Shown: positions 6,791 to 15,613 of the stretch, one piece after another
Layout of the letters: each line of letters begins with the position of its first letter
Position numbering within the stretch: the stretch's first letter is position 1
The notes under the pieces: model-generated
What the model was told of the DNA's origin: nothing
Seen by the model: the letters and a program-made list of their open reading frames with translations, nothing else
Database searches by the model: none
Program-made: the position numbers and the translations under genes
Assembly: GCF_000336875.1 (NCBI RefSeq)
Contig: NZ_AOJK01000073.1
Location: 53,410 to 117,409, forward strand
Reading direction: 5' to 3'
DNA length: 64,000 nt
From: Halorubrum californiense DSM 19288
GTDB lineage: Archaea; Halobacteriota; Halobacteria; Halobacteriales; Haloferacaceae

Positions 6791-8182
6791 ATGGCACGAC
6801 CCCAGTTCGTCGACCGGGACGACGAACTCGATCTCCTGCGTTCACGCTTCGAGCGTGACGACTCCGACCTCGTCGTCATTTACGGGCGGCGACGCCTCGG
6901 GAAGAGCGCGCTCGTCCGCGAAGCGATTGCCGAGCGCGACGACGCCGTCTATTGGCAGGCGACCGAGGAGACACCCGACGCACAGCTCGCGAACTTCCTC
7001 GACACCGCGAGTGAGACGTTCCCGCTCCTCGAAGATATCCAGCGAGACTGGGAGGCCCTGCTCCGCGCCCTCGGTCGCGAGGACGCCATCGTCGTCCTAG
7101 ACGAATTCCCGTATCTCGTGGAGTCCGACGACGCCCTGCCCTCAAAGGTCCAGCGCGTCTGGGACCTCGACCTCGAAGAGACCGGCATGACGCTCGTGCT
7201 CGTTGGGTCGTCGATAAGTATCATGGAGGAGAAGGTGCTGTCCGGTGGGAGTCCCCTCTACGGTCGGCGGACCGCGACCATCGACCTGTCACCGCTCGCC
7301 CTCGACGACGCTCGGGAACTCTACCCGAGCGACGACCCCGACGAGATCATCCAGACGTGGGGTGTCTTCGGTGGAACACCGTACTACCTCCGCGCGCTCA
7401 GTGACGATGCGTCGCTCGGGGAGAACATCCAAGCACAGGTACTCTCCGAACACGGTGTCCTCCACACCGAGCCCGAGTTCCTCCTCCGGACCGAGTTCGG
7501 CATCCGGGAGCCCCAGACCTACTACACGGTCCTGCGCGCAATCGCGACGGGACGCCGCGCAGCCAACGAGATCGCGGACTTCGCGGGTGTCGACTCGAAC
7601 GCCCTCGGCTCCTACCTCTCGAAGCTTCGCCGTCTCCGCCTCGTCGAACGCGATATCCCCGTGACGGCAAACCCGAACGCGACGCGGAAGAGCCGGTACC
7701 GTCTCAGAGAGCCGCTCTTTCGGTTCTGGTTCCGGTACGTATACGGCCAGGAGGAGAAGATCACCCAGCTCGGCGAGGACGCGTACGACGAACTCGTTGC
7801 CCCCTCGTTCACTGAGTACATGGGCGCGATGTTCGAACTCGTCTGCCAGAATGCCCTCCCTGACCTCGTTCCGAAGACGTATCGCGGGATCGGCTACTGG
7901 TGGCACAGTCAAGATGAACTCGATGTCGTCGGCCTCGCGAGCGACGGTACGCTTGTCGCCGGCGAGTGTAAGTACACGACGCGCGAGATGCACGAAGGCG
8001 ACCTCGCCGACCTCGAACGCGGCGCCGCGCAGGTTGACTGGACACCGCCCGCGGGAGGCGACCCCGACTACCACTACTGCTGTTTCTGTCGCTCCGGATT
8101 CTCCGAAGGCCTACAGCAGACCGCGGAAGCGCGAGACGACGTCTCGCTGTTCACTCCGGATGACATCGTCGGCGATAGATGA
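6791..8182 (+). CDS. Archaeal AAA-family ATPase with C-terminal DUF234 (nuclease-like) domain
   Basis: 463 residues. Walker A GRRRLGKSA is at 32-40 and Walker B VVLDEFPYL near 101-109. A lid with the GSSISIMEE sensor follows, then a winged-helix stretch around 235-300 (NEIADFAGVDSNALGSYLSKL), and a C-terminal domain typical of DUF234. In the last domain, DELDVVG and GECKY fit a PD-(D/E)XK nuclease-like core. Such ATPases are abundant in archaea, often in mobile or variable regions; the molecular role is unknown. Location beside tRNA-Trp, an AT-rich promoter and gene fragments suggests cargo or toxin/defence-like function, which is inference. Start chosen at ATG 6791, the first Met of the conserved MARPQFVDRDDEL. 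Confidence 0.85.
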   Translation: MARPQFVDRDDELDLLRSRFERDDSDLVVIYGRRRLGKSALVREAIAERDDAVYWQATEETPDAQLANFLDTASETFPLLEDIQRDWEALLRALGREDAIVVLDEFPYLVESDDALPSKVQRVWDLDLEETGMTLVLVGSSISIMEEKVLSGGSPLYGRRTATIDLSPLALDDARELYPSDDPDEIIQTWGVFGGTPYYLRALSDDASLGENIQAQVLSEHGVLHTEPEFLLRTEFGIREPQTYYTVLRAIATGRRAANEIADFAGVDSNALGSYLSKLRRLRLVERDIPVTANPNATRKSRYRLREPLFRFWFRYVYGQEEKITQLGEDAYDELVAPSFTEYMGAMFELVCQNALPDLVPKTYRGIGYWWHSQDELDVVGLASDGTLVAGECKYTTREMHEGDLADLERGAAQVDWTPPAGGDPDYHYCCFCRSGFSEGLQQTAEARDDVSLFTPDDIVGDR

Positions 8183-8430
8183 ACGGTCGTCGATGACGGG
8201 TGGCAGAGCGTGGTGGTTAGTGAGATACACAACTGTTGGCGACCCACTCTGTGAACCGTGTTAGCCGCCTCGCAGCACGGTACGTTGGATCGACTGAGGA
8301 CGATGATCGTGATTTACACTGTGCTGTCATCTGAACGGGGATCTATTCCTCCATTCGGTTGGACCGACCGGCACCGGGCGCCGACCGCAACGCTCGTTCG
8401 TCCGCGCCGAACGCGGCAGGGACGGTCACG

Positions 8431-8631
8431 TCACCGTCGAGCCACGATCCGTGCGGCCATCACGCCGACGAGCCCGATCATGCCGGCCATCGCGAGGTAC
8501 AACACGAGACCGATCGTCTCGCCGTTCGCGCCGTTCACGCCCGCGAGGCCCAAGAACACGACGGCGATGACGGCGTGGAGCGCGAACACGCCGAACGGGA
8601 CGTTCGCGCCGAGGTCGAATCCGACATCCAT
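8431..8631 (-). CDS. Small two-helix membrane protein
   Basis: 66 residues from ATG 8631 (MDVGFDLGANVPFG). Two hydrophobic segments (AVIAVVFLGLAG and VLYLAMAGMIGLVGVMAA) are separated by NGANGET, ending in ARIVARR. The frame is open upstream to 8709, but that stretch is unlike a membrane protein. Conserved small membrane proteins of this sort are common in haloarchaea; no function is known. The 250 bases between it and the ATPase gene hold nothing recognisable. Confidence 0.6.
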   Translation of the reverse strand: MDVGFDLGANVPFGVFALHAVIAVVFLGLAGVNGANGETIGLVLYLAMAGMIGLVGVMAARIVARR

Positions 8632-8741
8632 ACCCTCGATTCGGACGGCCGCGGAAAAAGTCGTCCGGTCAGAACGCGCGACGCCGCCGGTGACCGGTGC
8701 GGCCGTCACACTAAAGCGACCCGGGCGCGACGACTATCCCG

Positions 8742-10043
8742 ATGACCGACGCCCTCTCCCGACGCGAGTGGATCGCCGCGGTCGGCGCGGCGACGACCGC
8801 CGCCGCGGCCGGCTGCTCCTCCGTCGACAGTCCGCCCATCGACGACGAGCGGGAGGCCCCGGACGTACAGCCCGGTGCGGGGGATCCGACGCCGCAGACG
8901 CTCCCTCCGGGCGTCGCGCAGTTCCGCGGGTCGCTGGAGCGGTGGGGGTACTACCCGGACGAGACAGTCCCCGACGCGGTCGAGGAGGCGTGGCGGATCC
9001 CGGAGGTGAACACCGGCGACCACAGCGCGGCGAAGGCGAGCGCGGTGCCGACCCCCGACGGCGGGGTCGTCCTCCCGGGGGACACCGGCGAACTCCTCGC
9101 GATAACGGCCGGCGGCGACGTGCGCTGGCGCGGCGAGACCGACATGGACGGCCGCGGGCTCCACGGGACGCCGGCGGTCGCGGACGGCCGGGCGTACGTC
9201 GGCGCGTACGACGGCGTCCTCTACGCGTTCGCGCTCGACTCCGGCGACCTGGAGTGGTCGACGGACCTCGGCGGTTCGATCGGGTCGAGCCCGCTGTATC
9301 TCGACGGTGAGCTGTACGTCTCCGTCGAGTTCCCGGACCCAGAGGGGCGGCTGTTCGCCGTCGACGCCGAGACGGGCGACGTGACGTGGGAGGAGCCCGC
9401 GCACCGCCCCACCGACCACCCGCACTCCTCGCCCGCCCTCTCGCTCGACGCGGGGCGGATGGTGTGCGGGTCGAACGACGGCTACCTCTACTGCTGGACC
9501 TTCCCGGAGCTGGAGTTCCAGTGGCGGTTCGCGACCGACCCGCCCGACTCCAACGACGGCGAGATCAAGGGGCCGATCGCGACGTACGACGGCGCCGCCT
9601 TCTTCGGCTCGTGGGACTTCAACGTGTACCGCGTGGACCTCGCGACGGGCGAGGAGGACTGGTCCTTCGAGACGGGCGACCTCTCGATGACGGGGCCCGC
9701 GATCGACCCGGAGCGCGACGCGGTGTACATGGGGAGCCACGACGACCACCTGTACGCGCTCGACGCCGCGACCGGCGAGATGGAGTGGCGCTTCCGGACC
9801 GGCCGCCCGCTGACCGGCTGCGCGACGACGACCGGCGACCGCGTGCTGACGGGGTCGAAGGACGGCACGCTCTACGCGCTGGACGCCGACTCCGGCGATG
9901 AGCTCTGGCGGGTCGAACACGACGGGTGGATAACGAGCGCGCCCCGCGTCGTCGACGGCGAGATCTACTACGCCGAGCGCGCGCCGGACCCGGACGGCGG
10001 CGACGTCGACGGCGGCGGCTACAAGCTCGTCGCGGCAGAGTGA
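8742..10043 (+). CDS. Tat-exported PQQ-type beta-propeller lipoprotein
   Basis: 433 residues. The N-terminus has a twin arginine (SRREW, R7-R8), a hydrophobic stretch and a lipobox AAAGC with Cys25, so it should be exported folded and lipid-anchored outside the cell. The rest is made of repeated blades of the AxDxxTGxxxWRF type (for example VDAETGDVTW, VDLATGEEDWSF, LDAATGEMEWRF, LDADSGDELWRV), the BamB/PQQ-like eight-bladed propeller. Haloarchaeal members have no proven substrate; they may be scaffold or binding proteins. Stand-alone. Export and fold are confident, function unknown. Confidence 0.88.
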   Translation: MTDALSRREWIAAVGAATTAAAAGCSSVDSPPIDDEREAPDVQPGAGDPTPQTLPPGVAQFRGSLERWGYYPDETVPDAVEEAWRIPEVNTGDHSAAKASAVPTPDGGVVLPGDTGELLAITAGGDVRWRGETDMDGRGLHGTPAVADGRAYVGAYDGVLYAFALDSGDLEWSTDLGGSIGSSPLYLDGELYVSVEFPDPEGRLFAVDAETGDVTWEEPAHRPTDHPHSSPALSLDAGRMVCGSNDGYLYCWTFPELEFQWRFATDPPDSNDGEIKGPIATYDGAAFFGSWDFNVYRVDLATGEEDWSFETGDLSMTGPAIDPERDAVYMGSHDDHLYALDAATGEMEWRFRTGRPLTGCATTTGDRVLTGSKDGTLYALDADSGDELWRVEHDGWITSAPRVVDGEIYYAERAPDPDGGDVDGGGYKLVAAE

Positions 10044-10073
10044 GAGGAGACCGTTCCGAATCCGAATCCAGTT

Positions 10074-10271
10074 TTACAACACGTCGCCGATCCGAACCGG
10101 TTCGCCGTCCAGATTCGGGTCCTCGGCGACGATCGTCAGGACCTCGTGGTCGGTGACGTCGCGGTACGACTTCCCGGTCGCCTCCTCGATCAGCGTCTTC
10201 TCCAGCTCGAACTCGGTCCCCTCGTAGACGACGTCGACCCCGCGGTCGGTGAACGTCAGGTCGGTGCTCAT
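10074..10271 (-). CDS. Small conserved haloarchaeal protein (DUF5800-like)
   Basis: 65 residues, MSTDLTFTDRGVDVVYEG at the start, acidic, with mixed alpha/beta pattern (VVYEGTEFELEKTLIEEATGKSYRDVTDHEVL) and no Cys or membrane segment. Resembles a widespread haloarchaeal family of unknown function (DUF5800 from memory). Convergent with the propeller gene, 30 bases apart. Start at ATG 10271. Confidence 0.7.
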   Translation of the reverse strand: MSTDLTFTDRGVDVVYEGTEFELEKTLIEEATGKSYRDVTDHEVLTIVAEDPNLDGEPVRIGDVL

Positions 10272-10441
10272 GTGTCGGCGTAGGCGGCGTATCTGTAAAA
10301 GGAGCGCGACACGGGCGGGTCGCCGTCTCCGCCGCCGGACGGTCAGGGCGGTTCGGCCTATGCGGTACGGCAGGGGGCGGTGCGGCCGAAGCGTGCGGCC
10401 GGAGCGGTGGGGATCCGCCCTCAACGGGCGTTCGTCGCCGG

Positions 10442-10621
10442 CTACTCCTCGTCGTCGTCCCGCATCTCGGAGAGGCGGCCGACGAGGTCGTCGGTGTCGG
10501 CGTCGCCCTCGATAGAGACGTCGCCGTCGTGGTCGTTCTCGTGGACGTTCACCGCATCGTCCTCGTCGGTGTCGACGTCTTGGTCCTTCTGTTCGCTCTC
10601 GTCGTACGATCCGAATCCCAT
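10442..10621 (-). CDS. Very acidic small protein (DUF5786-like)
   Basis: 59 residues, MGFGSYDESEQKDQDVD onward, with roughly one third Asp/Glu, ending LSEMRDDDEE. MGFGSYDESEQ matches a haloarchaeal conserved small family (DUF5786 from memory). Probably disordered. No function known. It is too short for many gene callers, but the conserved N-terminus and clean start support it. Confidence 0.7.
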   Translation of the reverse strand: MGFGSYDESEQKDQDVDTDEDDAVNVHENDHDGDVSIEGDADTDDLVGRLSEMRDDDEE

Positions 10622-10760
10622 AGGTATCTCTTCGGCGGCGCACTGAAAAGCGCAGCGACCGTGATCCGCCGCGGTAGGGGTTCACGTCCCATTTCGGGAA
10701 GCACAGCCTCGGCGGTGCGGCGGCGCGCCCGCGTCCGACGCTCGTCCGACGGCCCGTACC

Positions 10761-10770
10761 GTTTATACGG
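10761..10770 (+). promoter_or_regulatory. TATA box for the bactofilin gene
   Basis: GTTTATACGG is centred about 26 bases before the GTG at 10791, the distance expected for a leaderless haloarchaeal transcript. This supports the GTG as the true start. Confidence 0.5.
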
Positions 10771-10790
10771 GCGGGGCGACTGCTCCCGGT

Positions 10791-11921
10791 GTGTCGCTGC
10801 GAGGAGACGGCCCGATAGAGGAGCTCGCGATCCCCTCGGGAACGACCGTCGAGGAGCACGACGTCGTCGTCGACGGCGACGTGCTCGTGGGCGGCCAGTC
10901 GACCGTCGAGCTCGGCGTCCGCGGCCGCAACGTCGCGATCGGCGAGCGCGTGCGCGTCGCCAACGACATCGAGGCCGAGGGCGACTGCCGACTCGACACC
11001 TGGTGTTCCGTCGACGGCAACGTACTGGTCGGCGAGGACGCGTACCTTGGCGAGCGGGTGACCGTCACCGGCCGCCTGATGGTGTCCGGCGACCTCGACA
11101 TCGGCGACGACGTGACGATCGAGGAGGGGTTCGAGGCCAACGGCTGGATTGTCATCCGCAACCCCGTCCCCACTATCGTCTTCTACTTCATCGTCCTCTC
11201 GCAGCTGCTGCGCGTCGGCGAGACCGACGCCGCCGACGAGCTGGCGGAGGCGCTCGCCGACGGCGACGATGTTCGCGACCCCCTGCTGGTGCCACGGAGC
11301 GCCGAGATTTCCGACGACGCGTGGCGCGTCTCGACGCCGGCGACCGTCGGCGACGACTGCCGGCTCCACGGCAACCTCCGCGCGGCGTCGATCCGCGTCG
11401 GCGAGCGCAACGAGGTGTTCGGCTCGCTGCGCGCCCGCGAGGACATCTCCGTGGGCGGAGATACGGTGATCCACGGCGACGTGACGACCCGCGGCGGGAC
11501 CGTGACCGTCGAGAGCGGGGCGCGCGTGCTCGGCGACGTCTCCGCGGGCGACCTGGTGGTTTACGACGGCGCCGAGATCCAAGGCACTCTCCGAGCGCGC
11601 GGCGAGATGAAACTGATCCAAGAGTCGGAGAGCGACGCGGACGAAGCGGACGAAGCAGAGGCCGAGGAATCGAACGAGACGGAGACCGACGAACCGGCCG
11701 ACGTCGAGGCAGACGAAACGGCCGACGTCGAGGCCAACCACGAGCCAGACGACGACACCGACTCCGCCGACCCGGACGGAAGCGAGACCACGGAGTCCGC
11801 GCGCGAGGACGACCCGGCGGCGTCCGACGACGATACCGACGGTGACGCAGAGGAGACCGCGACGGTGACGGCCGACGCGGGGTCCGCGGCGGACGCGGTC
11901 GAGACCGACGGCGATTCCTGA
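10791..11921 (+). CDS. Bactofilin-like polymer-forming protein
   Basis: 376 residues from a GTG start supported by a TATA box 26 bases upstream. Residues about 20-120 and 180-270 are built of short turns such as GDVLVGG, VTVTGRLMVSGDLDIGDD, GDVTTRGGTVTVESGARVLGDVSAGD and AEIQGTLRARG, the right-handed beta-helix repeats of bactofilins. Between the two halves is a hydrophobic segment (TIVFYFIVLSQLL) that could be a membrane anchor. The tail after residue 275 is a long acidic low-complexity region. Bactofilins form nucleotide-free filaments in bacteria; archaeal relatives are little studied. Function here is inferred only from fold. Confidence 0.82.
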   Translation: MSLRGDGPIEELAIPSGTTVEEHDVVVDGDVLVGGQSTVELGVRGRNVAIGERVRVANDIEAEGDCRLDTWCSVDGNVLVGEDAYLGERVTVTGRLMVSGDLDIGDDVTIEEGFEANGWIVIRNPVPTIVFYFIVLSQLLRVGETDAADELAEALADGDDVRDPLLVPRSAEISDDAWRVSTPATVGDDCRLHGNLRAASIRVGERNEVFGSLRAREDISVGGDTVIHGDVTTRGGTVTVESGARVLGDVSAGDLVVYDGAEIQGTLRARGEMKLIQESESDADEADEAEAEESNETETDEPADVEADETADVEANHEPDDDTDSADPDGSETTESAREDDPAASDDDTDGDAEETATVTADAGSAADAVETDGDS

Positions 11922-12136
11922 TCCGACGGACCGAACGTGTTCGGCGCACACCCGCCGAAACACCAAACGGGCATTTCAGGCCACAGAAGCGGTTTTTCGA
12001 ACGATAAGCAGAAGCGTTACCGGTGTGAAACACCCTCACCGCCGACGTGTTACGCGATTTTACCCGGTTTAATTTCAGTCATTTTGTTAACTGACACAAG
12101 TCACTTACAAGGAGCGCGGAAAAGCCCGGGTGCGTC

Positions 12137-13090
12137 ATGAGCCGATCACTGACGGCGACCCGCCGCGCGACGCTGGCGGGACTGGGTGCGCTCGTCGCAT
12201 CGGGCAGCGTAGGTACCGTCGCCGCGACCGCGGAGAGCGAGTGGACCGTCGAGAAGACCGAGACCAACAGCACGCTCCACGACGTGGTGTCGGCGAACGC
12301 CGGTCGCTTCGCGGTCGGCGGCGGCGGGGTCCTCGCCGCGCCCGCGGCCGAGGGCTGGCGGACGCTCCGCGACGGCGGCCCGACCGGGAACGGGAACAAC
12401 CTCTACGGGGCGTCCGTCACCGACGACGGCGAGCGCGTCTGGTTCGTCGGCGCGAGCGGCGCCATCGGCGAGTACGTCCCCGCGACGGACACGCTCGTCG
12501 ACCGCTCCGCGCCGATGGACAACACGAACAACTACAACGACATCGCGGTCACCGGCTCCGCCGGCGAGGCGAACGTGTACGTCGCCGGGGACTCGGGGAA
12601 TATCTACTACAGCTTCGAGAACGGGGCAACGGGCACGTGGGACTACGTCACGCCGGGCAGCGGCTCCGCGCTCCCCGCGATCGACTTCCACGGCCCGCGC
12701 AGCGGCCACGCGATCGACACGAACGGCCGCGTGTTCGTCACCGACGGCGGCGTCACGTGGAACGCGATCGGCATCGAAGACGCCAACGTGACGTTCTACG
12801 GCCTCGACAGCGACGCGCCCGACGATGTCGCCGTCTCCGGCGGTAACGGCACCGTCCTGACGTACGACGGCGCGAACTGGGCGCCCGACGCCCTCGGCGA
12901 CGCCGACCTCGTCGACGTCGAGACCGACGGCGAGGCCGGTTACGTCGTCGGCAGCGGCGGCGTGGTCCAAGAGCTGGCGCCCGACGGCCGGGTCACGCTC
13001 GACACGCCGACCGGCGAGAACCTGAACGCGGTCGACGTCGACGGCGACGCGGTCGTCGTCGGGTCCGGCGGCATCGTCCTGCGTCGGTAA
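12137..13090 (+). CDS. Secreted YCF48/WD-like beta-propeller protein
   Basis: 317 residues with a Tat-type signal (TRRATLAGLGALVASGSVG, R9-R10) and probable cleavage after the AATA region, but no lipobox, so likely released or wall-associated. The mature part is repeated VxVxGxxGxI/V blades (WFVGASGAIGEYV, VYVAGDSGNIYYS, VAVSGGNGTVLTYD, YVVGSGGVVQEL, VVVGSGGIVLRR), as in YCF48/photosystem-assembly-like propellers. No enzymatic motif. The 215-base upstream gap has an AT-rich piece (TCATTTTGTTAACTGACACAAG) that probably contains the promoter. Confidence 0.8.
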   Translation: MSRSLTATRRATLAGLGALVASGSVGTVAATAESEWTVEKTETNSTLHDVVSANAGRFAVGGGGVLAAPAAEGWRTLRDGGPTGNGNNLYGASVTDDGERVWFVGASGAIGEYVPATDTLVDRSAPMDNTNNYNDIAVTGSAGEANVYVAGDSGNIYYSFENGATGTWDYVTPGSGSALPAIDFHGPRSGHAIDTNGRVFVTDGGVTWNAIGIEDANVTFYGLDSDAPDDVAVSGGNGTVLTYDGANWAPDALGDADLVDVETDGEAGYVVGSGGVVQELAPDGRVTLDTPTGENLNAVDVDGDAVVVGSGGIVLRR

Positions 13091-13165
13091 CTGTCCCGAG
13101 CGCACCGACCTCGGCAGTCCATCCTCGACGGTCCGTACCCGCCGCTCGCCGATCTATCGGATCCC

Positions 13166-13936
13166 TCAGTCGCCGTCTCCGTCCGGGGCGGCGACGAACA
13201 CCTCGTCGTCGAGCGCCTCGCAGACCGCGTCCGCGAGCGCCCGGAGGTTCACCGTGTCCTCGCGGTTGTACGAGACGAGCGTCTCCAGCGCCGCCTCGTC
13301 CCCGCGCTCGTACTCGCGCCAGAGGCGGACCGCGTCGCGCCCCGAGATGTCCGGTCGGTCGCGGTCGATCCCGAGTTCCTTCTCGATCGGTTTCAGCCCG
13401 CCCGAGAGCCCGATTCGCTTCGCGGGGTACATCAGGTCGAGGTGCGGCGTGTCGATGTCGACGTCGAATGAGGTCTCCAAGAAGGGGACGTCGAAGCGCG
13501 CGCCGTTGAACGTCGCGAGCAGGCTCGCGTCCGCGAACTGCTCCCGGAGCCGGCGCGCGGTGAGGTCCTCGCCCGCGACAAGCGTCGTCGTTTCGCCGCC
13601 CTGATGGAAGCTCACCGTCGTCACGCGGTCGCGGCGCTCGTCGAGGCCGGTCGTCTCGATGTCGAAGAAGCAGGTCTCCTCGCGGAAGTTCTTGTAGAGT
13701 CGCCAGCGCTCGCCGGAGGGGAACGCCCGGTCGAAGTACGCGGAATCGCCGTCGTCGAGCCGCGTCAGCGCCTCCGCGATGAACGAGTCGATCCGGTCGG
13801 CGGTCGTCGATCCCACGCCCGCGACGTCGACCGCGGGGTCGAACGCCTCCCACGTGGTGACGCCCCGCCCCCAGAGGCGTCGTTCGGTCGTCTCGCCCAC
13901 CCCCTCGACGGGAATGAAGCTGTTCTCGATACGCAT
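13166..13936 (-). CDS. Ribonuclease H-like (YprB-type) exonuclease with N-terminal HhH
   Basis: 256 residues from ATG 13936 (MRIENSFIPVEGVGE). Two helix-hairpin-helix-like turns (VEGVGETTERRL, VAGVGSTTADRI) precede a DEDD-type fold: FFDIETTGLD with D92/E94 as metal ligands, FNGARFDVPFLE around the second acidic site, and SYNREDTVNL as the third motif. This is the YprB/RNase H-like exonuclease family. Substrate unknown; it likely acts on DNA or RNA in repair or turnover. The open frame extends upstream into the neighbouring region, but the promoter side and the conserved start favour 13936. Divergent from the GDPD gene. Confidence 0.82.
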   Translation of the reverse strand: MRIENSFIPVEGVGETTERRLWGRGVTTWEAFDPAVDVAGVGSTTADRIDSFIAEALTRLDDGDSAYFDRAFPSGERWRLYKNFREETCFFDIETTGLDERRDRVTTVSFHQGGETTTLVAGEDLTARRLREQFADASLLATFNGARFDVPFLETSFDVDIDTPHLDLMYPAKRIGLSGGLKPIEKELGIDRDRPDISGRDAVRLWREYERGDEAALETLVSYNREDTVNLRALADAVCEALDDEVFVAAPDGDGD

Positions 13937-14033
13937 GTCCGTCCCGGAGCGACGCGCGGGCAAAAACCCGACGGGAGCGGACGCAGGGCCGATCGGGGGA
14001 AGAGATAACACGGTCCGGCGCCGAGACGGGCGC

Positions 14034-14810
14034 ATGAGCGAGGGAGACGGCCAACGGGAGGGTCGTGAGGCCGCCGAGGGCGACGAGGTCGCCGAAATGA
14101 GCGGGACGGACCCCGACGGCGTCGCCCTGATCGCCCACCGCGGCTGCGCCGGGCAGTACCCGGAGAACACGGTCGCGGCGTTCGAGCGCGCGGCGCCGCA
14201 CGTCGACGCCGTCGAGATCGACGTGCGCCGGTGCGCGAGCGGCGAACTCGTCGTCTTCCACGACGCGGAACTCGACCGGCTTACCGGTTCGTCCGGGCGC
14301 GTCGCGGACGCCGACTGGGACGAACTCCGCGGACTGACGGTTCTCGACTCCGGCGAATCGATCCCGCGGCTCGAAGGAGCGCTCGACGCGGCCCCCGACA
14401 CGCTCCTCGTCAACGTCGAACTCAAGGAGCCGGGCGTCGCGGGCGACGCGCTCGACGCGGCCCGACGAGCGGCGAACGACGTGCTGTTCTCGTCGTTTCA
14501 CCCCGACGCGCTGGCGACGTTGCGGGACCGCGATCCCGAGACGGACCGCGCGCTGCTCGTCGCGGACGGGAGCGCCGAGCGCGCGGTCGATGCGGCGACC
14601 GACCTCGGCTGCGTCGCGCTCCACCCGCCGATCGACCTCGCGACCGAGCCAGGATTCGTGGCGACGGCGCACGAGTCCGGACTGCGAGTGAACGCCTGGA
14701 CCGCCGCGAACCGCGAGGACGCCGAGCGGCTCATCGCGGCCGGGGTCGACGGGATCATCTCGGACCGATGGGACGTGCTCCCGGGGTCGGAGCGGTCGTC
14801 GCGGGACTAA
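14034..14810 (+). CDS. Glycerophosphodiester phosphodiesterase
   Basis: 258 residues. Hydrolyses glycerophosphodiesters to glycerol phosphate and an alcohol. GDPD signatures are complete: HRG at 35-37, PENT at 43-46, EIDV with E61/D63, and FHDAELDRLT with H76/D77. It ends with the typical VNAWTAAN and GVDGIISDRWD of the TIM barrel. No signal peptide, so cytoplasmic. The first 22 residues are an acidic extension; an internal Met at 22 (MSGTDPDG) is an alternative start. It lies 26 bases before the SRAP gene on the same strand, possibly co-transcribed. Confidence 0.92.
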   Translation: MSEGDGQREGREAAEGDEVAEMSGTDPDGVALIAHRGCAGQYPENTVAAFERAAPHVDAVEIDVRRCASGELVVFHDAELDRLTGSSGRVADADWDELRGLTVLDSGESIPRLEGALDAAPDTLLVNVELKEPGVAGDALDAARRAANDVLFSSFHPDALATLRDRDPETDRALLVADGSAERAVDAATDLGCVALHPPIDLATEPGFVATAHESGLRVNAWTAANREDAERLIAAGVDGIISDRWDVLPGSERSSRD

Positions 14811-14836
14811 GGTAGCTCCCGCTCCAACGCGACACC

Positions 14837-15571
14837 ATGTGCGGCCGCTACACGCTCTTCACCCCGACCGACGACCTCGAGGATCGGTTCGGCGCCGACT
14901 TCGGCGACCGCGAACCGAGCTACAACTGCGCGCCCGGGCAGTCGCTCCCCGTGATCGCCGACGAGGATCCGACGGAAGCGACCCGAATGGAGTGGGGCCT
15001 GACTCCCTCGTGGGCCGACGAGTCGTTCGACCTCATCAACGCCCGCGCGGAGACGGTCCGCGAGAAGCGGAGCTTCGCCGACGCGTTCGAGCGCCGGCGC
15101 TGTCTCGTCCCCGCCGACGGGTTCTACGAGTGGGTCGGCGGCGACCGCGGCTCCGGGAAGACCCCCTACCGCGTCGCGTTCGACGACGACCGTCCGTTCG
15201 CGATGGCCGGGATCTACGAGCGCTGGGAACCCCCTGAGCCGGAGACGACGCAGACCGGGCTCGGCGCGTTCGGCGGCGGGAGCGATGACCAGGGAGAGTT
15301 GCCCGGCGACGGAGACGACGTGATCGAGACGTTCGCGGTCGTCACCACCGAGCCGAACGACCTCGTCGCGGACCTCCACCACCGGATGGCGGTGATACTC
15401 GACCCCGGCGCGGGCGAGGAGGAGACGTGGCTCCGCGGCGACCCCGACGAGGCCGCCGCGCTGCTCGACCCGTACCCGAGCGACGAACTGACCGCACACC
15501 CGGTGTCGACGCGGGTGAACTCGCCGAGCGTCGACGCGCCGGACCTGATCGAGTCCGTCGCCGGGGACTGA
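14837..15571 (+). CDS. SOS-response-associated peptidase / SRAP (HMCES/YedK) family
   Basis: 244 residues. SRAP proteins form a thiazolidine DNA-protein crosslink with abasic sites in single-stranded DNA, shielding them. Catalytic Cys2 follows the initiator Met (MCGRYTLF), which must be removed. Other active-site residues are visible: N68 in INARAE, E98 in GFYEW and H182 in HHRM. A Gly/Asp-rich insertion at about 135-165 is a halophile-style loop. Directly downstream of the GDPD gene. Confident family call. Confidence 0.93.
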   Translation: MCGRYTLFTPTDDLEDRFGADFGDREPSYNCAPGQSLPVIADEDPTEATRMEWGLTPSWADESFDLINARAETVREKRSFADAFERRRCLVPADGFYEWVGGDRGSGKTPYRVAFDDDRPFAMAGIYERWEPPEPETTQTGLGAFGGGSDDQGELPGDGDDVIETFAVVTTEPNDLVADLHHRMAVILDPGAGEEETWLRGDPDEAAALLDPYPSDELTAHPVSTRVNSPSVDAPDLIESVAGD

Positions 15572-15613
15572 CCCGCGGGGCGACCGGCGGGTCGCGGCCG
15601 CGATGCCGACCCC

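Noticed and set aside
6227-8430. A duplicate of the tRNA-Trp 3' end marking the other edge of an element
   Set aside because: The T-arm/acceptor sequence of tRNA-Trp was looked for by eye and not found again, so the element boundary remains unproven.
8258-9310. 350-codon plus-strand frame overlapping the propeller gene
   Set aside because: Arg-rich shadow of the PQQ-propeller gene in another frame.
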